Part shown: in pieces, positions 1 through 7,145 of the stretch
Layout: each line of letters opens with the position of its first letter
How positions within the stretch are numbered: the first letter of the stretch is position 1
Source of the DNA: Candidatus Delongbacteria bacterium
GTDB taxonomy: Bacteria; CAIWAD01
NCBI GenBank assembly: GCA_020634015.1
Contig: JACKCN010000001.1
Span: forward strand, 727,001 to 791,000
Reading direction: 5' to 3'
Length of the DNA: 64,000 bases
Position numbers and translations under genes: made by a program
The notes under the pieces: model-generated
The model's input: only the letters and a program-made list of their open reading frames with translations
What the model was told of the DNA's origin: nothing
Databases searched by the model: none

Positions 1-118
1 CCAGGAAGAAACTTGAGAAGAAGAACCAGCCCGTGAGCAGCAGGAACACACTGATGAACATGTAGGCCATCGGGCTGTTGAAGTAGGCCTGCAGTTCGCG
101 TCGGTAAATGGCGGTCAT
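1..118 (-). CDS. ABC-2 type permease, GldF-like, 5' fragment
   Basis: Only the first 39 codons are in the window; the rest lies beyond base 1. The protein begins MTAIYRRELQAYFNSPMAY and runs straight into a hydrophobic segment (about residues 18-39) starting a first membrane helix. This N-terminus (a basic, amphipathic start, then a 'SPMAY-F' approach to the membrane) is typical of ABC-2 permeases of the GldF/NosY kind. The ATG at 116-118 lies 5 bases after the stop of the ATPase gene at 124-1083, so the two form an operon. The inferred role is the membrane half of an ABC exporter; the substrate is unknown. The GldF assignment rests on the partner ATPase and the short N-terminus only. Confidence 0.7.
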   Translation of the reverse strand, partial: MTAIYRRELQAYFNSPMAYMFISVFLLLTGWFFFSSFFL

Positions 119-123
119 CGCGT

Positions 124-1083
124 TCACTGGGCGGTCCCTCCCTGACGCTCGTCCGCGCCGGTCAGCTCGCGGAACACATCCTCAAGGCTGGTCTGCACGC
201 GGCTCAGTTCCAGCAGGGTCCAGTCCTCGGCCACGGCCATGCGGTACAGGCGCTCGCGCAGGTCCTCGCCGGCCTCGCCATGGATCTCAAGCCGCAGGCT
301 GTCGCCCCCGGGGGGGCTGTGATCGGTGATCTCGCGTATCGGCAACGCCTCCTTCAGGCGTCGTGCCACACCGTCCCCGCCGCCGCGGATCTCGAAGAGG
401 TGACTGCCCGCGCCGGTCAGTCGGGTGCGCAGCTCGCCCGGGGTGCCGTCGGCGATGATCCGACCACGGTTGATGATCATCATCCGGCTGCAGGTGGCTT
501 CCACCTCCTGCATGATGTGCGTGGAGAGGATCACGGTCTTTTCCCGGCCCAGCTCGCGGATCAGGTTGCGGATCTCGACGATCTGGTTGGGATCCAGACC
601 CGTGGTGGGCTCGTCCAGAATCAGCACTTCCGGTTCGTGGATGATCGCCTGGGCCAACCCCACGCGCTGCCGGTAGCCCTTGGAGAGCTGACCGATGAAG
701 CGATGGCGGTACTCGGTGAGTCCGCAGCGCTGGATCGTGCGGTCGATGGCCGCCGGAATCGCCCCGGCGGGCAAGCCGTGCAGCCGACCGCAGAAGGCCA
801 GATAATCGGTCACTCCCATGTCCAGGTACAGCGGATTGTTCTCGGGCAGGTAGCCCACCTTGCGGCGCACGGCCAGTGGATCCTCGGTGACATCCAGACC
901 ATCGACCGTGACACGGCCCGAGGTGGGCGGCATGTAACAGGTGATGATCTTCATGGCCGTGGTCTTGCCCGCGCCGTTGGGCCCAAGCAAACCCAGGATC
1001 TGCCCGGTCTCGACCGTCATGCTGACGTCGTCGAGGGCACGGACCGTGCCGTAGGATTTGTTGATATGATCGAAGTGAATCAT
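124..1083 (-). CDS. ABC transporter ATP-binding protein, GldA-like
   Basis: A 319-residue ATPase of an ABC-2 type exporter. Walker A (GPNGAGKTT, about residue 33), the signature LSKGYRQR and Walker B (VLILDEPTTGLDP) are complete, followed by the switch His in LSTHIMQEVE. The stretch VGYLPENNPLYLDM is characteristic of the GldA/CcmA-type group. The ATG at 1083 starts the conserved N-terminus (MIHFDHINKSYG); an upstream in-frame extension to 1284 has no family similarity. It is followed 5 bases later by a permease start, so the pair is a transport operon. GldA is associated with gliding motility in Bacteroidetes, but near-identical ATPases occur in non-gliding bacteria, so the biological role is not fixed. 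Confidence 0.88.
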   Translation of the reverse strand: MIHFDHINKSYGTVRALDDVSMTVETGQILGLLGPNGAGKTTAMKIITCYMPPTSGRVTVDGLDVTEDPLAVRRKVGYLPENNPLYLDMGVTDYLAFCGRLHGLPAGAIPAAIDRTIQRCGLTEYRHRFIGQLSKGYRQRVGLAQAIIHEPEVLILDEPTTGLDPNQIVEIRNLIRELGREKTVILSTHIMQEVEATCSRMMIINRGRIIADGTPGELRTRLTGAGSHLFEIRGGGDGVARRLKEALPIREITDHSPPGGDSLRLEIHGEAGEDLRERLYRMAVAEDWTLLELSRVQTSLEDVFRELTGADERQGGTAQ

Positions 1084-1388
1084 ACCCGATGGTGCCTCTT
1101 GTTTGACAATGTGACTGGAACCGGGAGCGGCTGCCCGCCCCCAACAAAAAAGCATGCCGCCTCGACCTGCGCCGAAACGGGACACTCTGAACGCGAAAGG
1201 GAAATCCTGATGGGGCCGACGAGCCCGGGACCGCGGGCGACGGTTGCCCGCGGAAGCGATCCCGCCGGACCGGTGCGGCAGCACGCGGCAGCGTCAGGAC
1301 AAGGCGCTGAAACCCGTCGCGGCGGTCCGGGTTCCCGAGGCGTGTGAATTTGTTGTTCGAGATTCTGGTGCGCAAGTCGGGCGAAAGC
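1084..1388. other. Intergenic region, nothing recognised
   Basis: About 300 bases between the GldA-like ATPase start and the end of the kinase-like gene, both on the minus strand. It must contain the promoter of the ABC operon, but I could not pick out a convincing -35/-10 pair, hairpin or small gene. Confidence 0.4.
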
Positions 1389-2117
1389 TCACTGCCCGGC
1401 GGGGCGCCCGCGCAGCCAGCGTTTGAGCCGCCGCAGGCCATGCACCCAGGCGTCGCGCGCCAGTGCCAGTCGCCACCAGACGGAGTGGGTGCCGGGCAGC
1501 AGTGCTTCCAGACGTGGTTCGCAGTTGCGCAGCAGCACAAAATCATAGGCTGCCGCCAGGGCAGGCCATGGTGAGCGATGGGGCGCGCAATCCAGGGCGA
1601 TCACCTGCCCCTGGTGCTGGATCCAGTTGGCCAGATGGGGGTCGCCGTGGGCCAGCCCGGCCGCATGCAGTCGGCCCAGCAGGCGAATCACCTCGGGCCA
1701 ATGGCGCTCATCCACCGGGTCCCCCTGGGCATATTCATAGAGCCAGCCACTTTCCACCACACAGCCCCATGCGCGTCGCTCCCATTGCATCACGGGACGC
1801 GGAGCGGGAATGCCCAGGCCCTGCAGGCGCAGCGCGCGACGGAAGGCGCGCCGGGACTCGCCCTCGCGCCAAAGAGTGGTCAATCGGTTCCAGAACCGTC
1901 CGTCCTGCCAGCGCGGAATCTTGAGCACCAGACCCGCGGCCGATTCCGCCATGCCGGGCAGATTGTCCAGCCGGATCACACGACTGCGTTTGTCGTCCCG
2001 CAGAACCGCGCGCGCGGGCAAGCCGCGCAACAGCTCCACCGCTGGAGCCCGGTATCCGGAAGCCACCAGAACTCGCCACGGGCCTTCTCGCAGGTTGTGG
2101 CACAATGGCTCGCTCAT
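1389..2117 (-). CDS. Kdo/lipopolysaccharide kinase-like protein (WaaP/KdkA type)
   Basis: A 242-residue protein of the protein-kinase-like superfamily. The catalytic-loop motif HGDPHLANWI and, about 12 residues on, the metal-binding Asp in IALDCAP match the HxDxHxxN...D pattern of lipopolysaccharide core kinases and related small phosphotransferases. In such families the enzyme phosphorylates Kdo or heptose of lipid A-core on the cytoplasmic face. No signal peptide or membrane segment is seen. The ATG at 2117 overlaps the stop of the upstream subtilase gene by 4 bases (ATGA), indicating translational coupling. A start 36 bases further up is possible but less likely. The substrate is not determinable from sequence; an aminoglycoside-phosphotransferase-like function is the main alternative. 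Confidence 0.65.
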   Translation of the reverse strand: MSEPLCHNLREGPWRVLVASGYRAPAVELLRGLPARAVLRDDKRSRVIRLDNLPGMAESAAGLVLKIPRWQDGRFWNRLTTLWREGESRRAFRRALRLQGLGIPAPRPVMQWERRAWGCVVESGWLYEYAQGDPVDERHWPEVIRLLGRLHAAGLAHGDPHLANWIQHQGQVIALDCAPHRSPWPALAAAYDFVLLRNCEPRLEALLPGTHSVWWRLALARDAWVHGLRRLKRWLRGRPAGQ

Positions 2118-3706
2118 GGCAGCACGATCCCTGCGGCCGTGATGCGGTAACACAGCAGATCCGTGTCCAGGGCCGTGGCATGCGACCAGGTGGTATCGGC
2201 CAGTTGCACAAGTTGCGTCCAGGGCCCTGCGGGCGTGGGGGCGCTGTATACACGATAACTGTCGGCCACGCCCGGGTTCCAGTCGAGTCGCACGGCGGAT
2301 GCGTCCAGGCGAATGCTGAGATTCTCGGGAGCCCGCAGGTACTCGATCGCGGCCCCGGTGCGGATGCGGCCCCAGCCGTAGTCATTGTCCGGGCTGTCGG
2401 CGCGGTCCGCCGTGTTCATCAGGGCCTCGCGGACCGCCAGCGGCGACCAGCCGGGATGCGCCTGTACCACAAGTGCCGCCGCCCCGGCCACCAGCGGACA
2501 GCTCAGGCTGGTGCCATTGGCCGTGCGGTAATTGCTGGTGGAACCGATGCCCGCGCAGACCGTGCCCACGCCACGCGCACAGACCTCGGGCTTGATCCGG
2601 CCATCGGCCGTGGGGCCCGGCGAGCTGAAGGAGGCCAGCAGGTTGGAAGAATTCACGGCACCCACGGCGATCACATGCAGGCCATCCGCGGGGGTCACAA
2701 TGTGTCCCCAGTCGCTGGTGCGCGCATTGCCCGCCGAATTGCAGAGCACCATGCCCAGCTGGAAAGCCTGCTCGGCGGCCAGGCAGGTGGGCGCGGTCTG
2801 GCCATCCAGATCAAGGGGCGTGTACCAGTCGGTATAGCCCAGCGAACTGCTGACCACATCGGCCCCCAGGCTCTCGCCCCATTCGAGCCCCGCGATCCAG
2901 TAATCCTCTTCCACGGGGGTTTCGCTGGTCACGTCTTCGGTCTTGGCCAGCAGAAACCGGGCACCCCAGGCGGGGCCGTAGAGCTGGCCGGGAAAGGAAC
3001 CGCCCAGCGTGCTGAAGGTCAGGGTGCCGTGCGAATGCTGGGCCGGATCGTCACCGGGCTCGTTCTGGGTCTGACCATCGCCATTGATGAAGTCCCATTC
3101 GGCCAGCACCAGGGAATCGTGCAGGGCCTCGTGATCGGTGAAGAAGCCCGTGTCCAGCATCAGCACGCGCACACCCGCTCCGTTGAAGCCAGCCTCGTGC
3201 ACGCGTGGTACATCGATCTCGTCCAACTGGGCCAGCGAGGCCCCATAATCCAGCACACGCGCACCACCGGCGGGCATGGGTTCGCGCGGGGAAACGGGAA
3301 GAGGCTGGCGCCGCCCGCGGGCCACGGGGCGCAGCTCGCGCACACAGGGCAGCGCGCGCAGCTCGGCCAGTTGCTCGGGCCGAACCATCACACTCAGCGC
3401 ATTCAGCCAGCGGCTCTCGACACGGATGCGGGCACCGCAGGCTTCCACTTGCCGGCGGTAGGCGGGTGACGTGGCCAGGTCCCACTCCCCCACGGGAGCC
3501 AGGCTGCCCTTGGCGCGGCGTTGCACGGTGTGGGAGTCCAGACGGGCGGCAGCCTGCAACAGGGCCTCGCGTTGCGCACCGCTGTGCTGGTTGCCCCGGT
3601 CCCGCAGGAAGACCCACCAGAGTTCCTCGCCGGGCGCCGGCCGCATGGCCGAGGCGAAGAGAGGAGACAGGCTCAACAGCAGCAGAATCAAGGCGCGCGC
3701 GATCAT
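2114..3706 (-). CDS. Secreted subtilisin-like serine protease (S8) with C-terminal FN3-like domain
   Basis: A 530-residue secreted protease. Residues 1-20 form a signal peptide (Arg, then poly-Leu, ending ASA). A propeptide-like region precedes the S8 domain, whose triad is visible: Asp185 (MLDTG), His226 (HSHGT) and Ser400 (NGTSLSCP), with oxyanion Asn327 in NSAGN. The last about 75 residues (from about 455) look like a fibronectin type III or similar beta domain, common in secreted FCB proteases, but no sorting signal is evident. The ATG at 3706 is preceded by an AGGGAGAA ribosome site. Its stop overlaps the kinase-like gene downstream. Role: extracellular or periplasmic proteolysis; substrate unknown. 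Confidence 0.9.
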   Translation of the reverse strand: MIARALILLLLSLSPLFASAMRPAPGEELWWVFLRDRGNQHSGAQREALLQAAARLDSHTVQRRAKGSLAPVGEWDLATSPAYRRQVEACGARIRVESRWLNALSVMVRPEQLAELRALPCVRELRPVARGRRQPLPVSPREPMPAGGARVLDYGASLAQLDEIDVPRVHEAGFNGAGVRVLMLDTGFFTDHEALHDSLVLAEWDFINGDGQTQNEPGDDPAQHSHGTLTFSTLGGSFPGQLYGPAWGARFLLAKTEDVTSETPVEEDYWIAGLEWGESLGADVVSSSLGYTDWYTPLDLDGQTAPTCLAAEQAFQLGMVLCNSAGNARTSDWGHIVTPADGLHVIAVGAVNSSNLLASFSSPGPTADGRIKPEVCARGVGTVCAGIGSTSNYRTANGTSLSCPLVAGAAALVVQAHPGWSPLAVREALMNTADRADSPDNDYGWGRIRTGAAIEYLRAPENLSIRLDASAVRLDWNPGVADSYRVYSAPTPAGPWTQLVQLADTTWSHATALDTDLLCYRITAAGIVLP

Positions 3707-3841
3707 GAAATTCTCCCTGGGCTTGGTGGGCCTTGAATCAAGCAGAGTTGCCGCAACCATCCAACCACGGTCCGTTGGTCAGAAAGACAGCCGAAAGAGC
3801 CGGAGAACGCCCTGAGCCCCGCCCATTCTATATTGAGCCCC

Positions 3842-4633
3842 ATGAAACTGGATGTACACACTTACGGCAATGCGGGCCCCGCACTGGTGATTCTGCACGG
3901 CTTGCTGGGTTCGGGCACGAACTGGGGCAGTTTCGCGCGCGAGTTCGCTCCCGTGGCCCGCATTGTCGCGCCAGACCAGCGCAACCATGGCACCAGCCCC
4001 CACGACGGGGACATGAGCGTGGAGGCCCTGGCCGCCGACCTGCTGGAAACTCTGGACGACCTGGAGCTGGAGCGCACGCACCTGCTGGGGCATTCCATGG
4101 GCGGCAAGGTCGCGATGCACTTCGCCACCCGCTGGCCCGAGCGTGTGCGGCACCTGCTGCTGGCCGACATCACGGCGCGCGAGTATGGCGAAGGCGAGCA
4201 CCGCTGGATCTTCGATGCGCTCGGGAGCCTGGATCCAGGCACGCTGGTCAGTCTGCGCGACGCGGGCGAGGCGCTCAGGCCGCTGATTCCGGATCCAGGC
4301 CTGCGCCAGTTCCTGCTGATGACGCTCGAGCGTGATCCGGAGGGCAGCGGGCTGCGTTTCCGGGTCAATTTGCCCGTGCTCAGCCGCGAGCTGCAGCGCA
4401 TCCGGGGTGCCACTCCCCTCGAGGGTGTCTTCGAGGGGCCCACCCTGCTGGTGCGCGGCGAACGCAGTGACTATGTGGCGGATGAGGATCTGCCCCCGCT
4501 GCGGTCGCACTTCCCCCGGCTGCAACTTGCCACTCTGGCCCATGCCGGGCACTGGCTGCATGTGGACCAGCCCGTGGCTTTCCAGCGTCTCTGCGCCGGG
4601 TTCTTCGAGCTGGGGGAGCTGCCCCGTGGCTGA
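3842..4633 (+). CDS. Alpha/beta-fold hydrolase (esterase YbfF-like)
   Basis: A 263-residue cytoplasmic alpha/beta hydrolase. An oxyanion-hole HGLLGSGTNW near residue 20, the nucleophile elbow GHSMGGK (about residue 85) and a late catalytic His in HAGHWLHVD (about residue 240) are all present; the acid is probably in the RGERSDYV strand. The layout matches the YbfF-type esterases and related epoxide-hydrolase-like enzymes. An ATG at 3842 is chosen; a TTG three codons upstream is an alternative. The stop overlaps the GTG start of the next gene, so the two are cotranscribed. The natural substrate is unknown. Confidence 0.85.
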   Translation: MKLDVHTYGNAGPALVILHGLLGSGTNWGSFAREFAPVARIVAPDQRNHGTSPHDGDMSVEALAADLLETLDDLELERTHLLGHSMGGKVAMHFATRWPERVRHLLLADITAREYGEGEHRWIFDALGSLDPGTLVSLRDAGEALRPLIPDPGLRQFLLMTLERDPEGSGLRFRVNLPVLSRELQRIRGATPLEGVFEGPTLLVRGERSDYVADEDLPPLRSHFPRLQLATLAHAGHWLHVDQPVAFQRLCAGFFELGELPRG

Positions 4634-5450
4634 GCCTCCGGTGATCCATCCCCTGCTGGAACCCTTTCGCATGATGCGCAACCATCGCCCGGAGGGCGGC
4701 GGCGCTCCCATGATCCTTGAAGGCCCCGCCCTGCTGCGACGAGCCCTCGAGGCGGGCCTGACTCCAAGCTGTGTGCTCTGCGAGCGCGGCAAGCACAAGG
4801 ATCTGCTGCATTCCCTCGAGTCGCGCATTCCTCTTTTCGAGGAGAGTGCGGAAACCATCGCCGCGCTCTGCGGCTTCAACTTCCATCGGGGCATTCTGGC
4901 CACGGCACCCTGCCCGGAATTGCCGGACCGGCTCGACAGTCTGACAGCTGGACCGGTTCCCCTGCTGGTGCTGCCCGAGATCAACGATGCCGAGAACCTG
5001 GGTTCGTTGTTGCGGGCCGCGGCGGCTTTCGGTGTTCCCGCCGTGCTGCTGGGGGAGCGTTGTACCACGCCCTTCAACCGGCGCAGTCTGCGGGTTTCCA
5101 TGGGAGCGGCATTCGAGCTGAGGCTCGTGCACTGCCGCAATCTGGCCCGGGAGCTGGAGCGCCTGCGCGAACTGGGGCTGGTGCTGCTGGGCAGCTCGGC
5201 ACGGCAAGGACAGCCACCCCGCTCGCTGGAACTGGCGCCGGAACGGCCCTGCGCCCTGCTGGTGGGCAACGAAGGCCAGGGGCTCAGTCCGGAATCCATG
5301 GCCGCCTGCGACCATCTCCTGCGGATTCCGATGGCCTCGCGCGTCAGTTCATTGAACGTGGCCATGGCAACGGGAATCCTGCTTTATGACCTTGCCAACC
5401 GCTGTGCGGGTCCGTCGCCCGACCTGCCACCAGCGGCAATGCCCGGCTGA
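4626..5450 (+). CDS. SpoU/TrmH family RNA 2'-O-methyltransferase
   Basis: A 274-residue SPOUT-fold methyltransferase that would transfer a methyl group from S-adenosylmethionine to a ribose 2'-OH in rRNA or tRNA. The three SpoU motifs are clear: motif 1 with INDAENLGSLLRAAAAFG, motif 2 LVGNEGQG and motif 3 IPMASRVSSLNVAMA, which form the deep trefoil knot. An N-terminal substrate-binding domain of about 110 residues precedes the catalytic part. The GTG at 4626 follows a GGGGAG site at good spacing and overlaps the hydrolase stop by 8 bases. The target nucleotide cannot be told from sequence. Confidence 0.88.
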   Translation: MAEPPVIHPLLEPFRMMRNHRPEGGGAPMILEGPALLRRALEAGLTPSCVLCERGKHKDLLHSLESRIPLFEESAETIAALCGFNFHRGILATAPCPELPDRLDSLTAGPVPLLVLPEINDAENLGSLLRAAAAFGVPAVLLGERCTTPFNRRSLRVSMGAAFELRLVHCRNLARELERLRELGLVLLGSSARQGQPPRSLELAPERPCALLVGNEGQGLSPESMAACDHLLRIPMASRVSSLNVAMATGILLYDLANRCAGPSPDLPPAAMPG

Positions 5451-5479
5451 GACGTTGACCCACAAGGATGGAGACCGAG

Positions 5480-6031
5480 ATGCCCCCGACCCCCGAACTG
5501 CTGGCCTTCTGGCCGGAACTGGAATGGATCCAGGATACTGACCTGCGCGAGCGCACGGCGCGCTGCTGGCAATTGGCTCTGGACCGCGGCCCGCTGAGCA
5601 TGCAGGATCTGAACACGATTCCCTTCACCCTCAAGCACCCCACGGATGTGACCTTCATGGAGCACAAGCGCTGCGTGGTGCACATCGCGCGGGAATCGGC
5701 CAAAGCGATGATCGCCTTCATGGGCAAGAGCCTGCCGATCGATCTGGACACCGTGATCGCCGGTGCGATCCTGGCCGATGTGGGCAAGCTGCTGGAGTAC
5801 GAGCTGAACGCCGAGGGCCAGTGCGTGCAGAGCGCGCGTGGCAAGTACCTGCGCCATCCCTTCACGGGGGTCTCGCTCTGCATGGAATGCGGAGTGCCCG
5901 ACGCCGTGTCGCACATCGTGGCGGTGCACGCCGGTGAGGGCGAGATGGTGGCCCGCAGCGTGGAAGGTTACATCGTGCATCACGCCGACTTCATGAGCTT
6001 TGACCCCTTCGTCAAGCGATTGAAACTGTAG
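5480..6031 (+). CDS. HD-domain-like protein lacking the His of the HD dyad
   Basis: A 183-residue protein with the layout of a small HD-domain phosphohydrolase: an early His (CVVHIARES), the helix normally ending in 'HD', then HPFTG, HIVAVHAGEG and a late HHADF. The key dyad, however, reads Ala-Asp (codons 5774-5779, in ILADVGKLLEYE) where the family has His-Asp. The GK after the dyad and the remaining His residues are conserved. The ATG at 5480 has GGAG 6 bases upstream; an ATG at 5468 is possible. It follows the SpoU gene by 29 bases and precedes the antiporter by 64, probably one operon. It may use a different metal site or may bind rather than cleave nucleotides. Confidence 0.75.
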   Translation: MPPTPELLAFWPELEWIQDTDLRERTARCWQLALDRGPLSMQDLNTIPFTLKHPTDVTFMEHKRCVVHIARESAKAMIAFMGKSLPIDLDTVIAGAILADVGKLLEYELNAEGQCVQSARGKYLRHPFTGVSLCMECGVPDAVSHIVAVHAGEGEMVARSVEGYIVHHADFMSFDPFVKRLKL

Positions 6032-6095
6032 ACATGAATACACTGCAAACAGACCCGATCGAAGTGGATCAGGTCCGGCGCACGAGGAGACCCAG

Positions 6096-7061
6096 ATGCT
6101 GATCTCTCTGGCCCTGGTGGCCGCTGGTGTGCTGTTGCTGGTGGCGGGTGGTGAATCCCTGCTGCGCGGCGCCGTGGGTCTGGCCACACTGCTGCGGCTG
6201 ACTCCGGCGATCATCGGTCTCACGGTGGTGGCGGCGGGCACCTCGGTGCCCGAGCTGGCGGTGAGCGCGATGGCCGCGTGGAAAGGTCAGGCCGACATCG
6301 CGGTGGCCAATGTGATTGGCAGCAACATCTTCAACATCACGGTGATCCTGGGCCTGTGCGTACTAATTCGGCCCCTGCAGATCACGGGCAATACCATCAA
6401 GCTGGAGTACCCGGTGCTGGCGCTGGTCAGCCTGCTCTGTCTGGCACTGGCCCAGGACGGCTCGATCAATGCTCTGGATGCCGTGCTGCTGCTCTCGATC
6501 TATGTGGGCTTCACCGCTTTCATGGTCAGTCTGGTGCGCGGTCAGGTCAATGCCGCCGAGGCGGCCGGGCTGACCGAGGAAGTCAAAGCCCTCTCGGCCA
6601 GCTCCCCGGCCCGTCCCCTGCTCTCCGTGGGGCTGGTGGTGGCGGGAGCGGCCCTGCTGGCGGGCGGCGCTCAGTTGACCGTCACCGGCGCCGTGGGGCT
6701 GGCGCGTCTGCTGGGCTGGTCGGAACGCGTGATCGGTCTGACCATCGTCTCGGCGGGCACGGGTCTGCCCGAGGTGATGGCCTCGCTGGTCTCGAGCATC
6801 CGCGGGCGCAGCGACATGGCCATCGGCAATGTGATCGGCTCCAACCTCTTCAACATCCTGGGCGCGCTGGGAATCTGCGCCCTGTTCTCTCCCCTGCCCG
6901 TCGAGGCCACCCTGATCTCCTTCGATGGCTGGTGGATGCTGGGCCTGACCCTGCTGCTGTTCCCCCTGATGTACACGAAACTGCGCATCGATCGCTGGGA
7001 AGGCGGGGTGCTGCTGGTGGGCTATCTGAGCTATCTGGGGCTGGTGCTGACGGCGGCCTGA
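6096..7061 (+). CDS. Calcium/cation:proton or sodium antiporter, CaCA family (YrbG-like)
   Basis: A 321-residue inner-membrane antiporter of the Ca2+:cation antiporter superfamily with about ten hydrophobic helices. The two inverted alpha-repeats are explicit: GTSVPELAVSAM...NVIGSNIFN in the first half and GTGLPEVMASLV...NVIGSNLFN in the second, carrying the ion-coordinating Glu residues. This is the short bacterial YrbG type that exchanges Ca2+ for Na+ or H+. The ATG at 6096 has a GAGGAG site. It ends a plus-strand run starting at 3842 and is followed by a strong hairpin at 7089. Confidence 0.92.
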   Translation: MLISLALVAAGVLLLVAGGESLLRGAVGLATLLRLTPAIIGLTVVAAGTSVPELAVSAMAAWKGQADIAVANVIGSNIFNITVILGLCVLIRPLQITGNTIKLEYPVLALVSLLCLALAQDGSINALDAVLLLSIYVGFTAFMVSLVRGQVNAAEAAGLTEEVKALSASSPARPLLSVGLVVAGAALLAGGAQLTVTGAVGLARLLGWSERVIGLTIVSAGTGLPEVMASLVSSIRGRSDMAIGNVIGSNLFNILGALGICALFSPLPVEATLISFDGWWMLGLTLLLFPLMYTKLRIDRWEGGVLLVGYLSYLGLVLTAA

Positions 7062-7088
7062 GCGGACCACTCCATGACTGTGACACAG

Positions 7089-7119
7089 AACGGGCGCACA
7101 TCGTTGATGTGCGCCCGTT
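7089..7119. terminator. Intrinsic terminator, 14-bp perfect stem
   Basis: A perfect 14-base-pair inverted repeat (arms 7089-7102 and 7106-7119) with a 3-base loop lies between the convergent antiporter (plus) and glycine-rich protein (minus) genes. It is followed by only a short T run on the plus strand and probably acts in both directions. Confidence 0.8.
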
Positions 7120-7145
7120 TCGTGAACATCCCCTGGCGGATGGGT

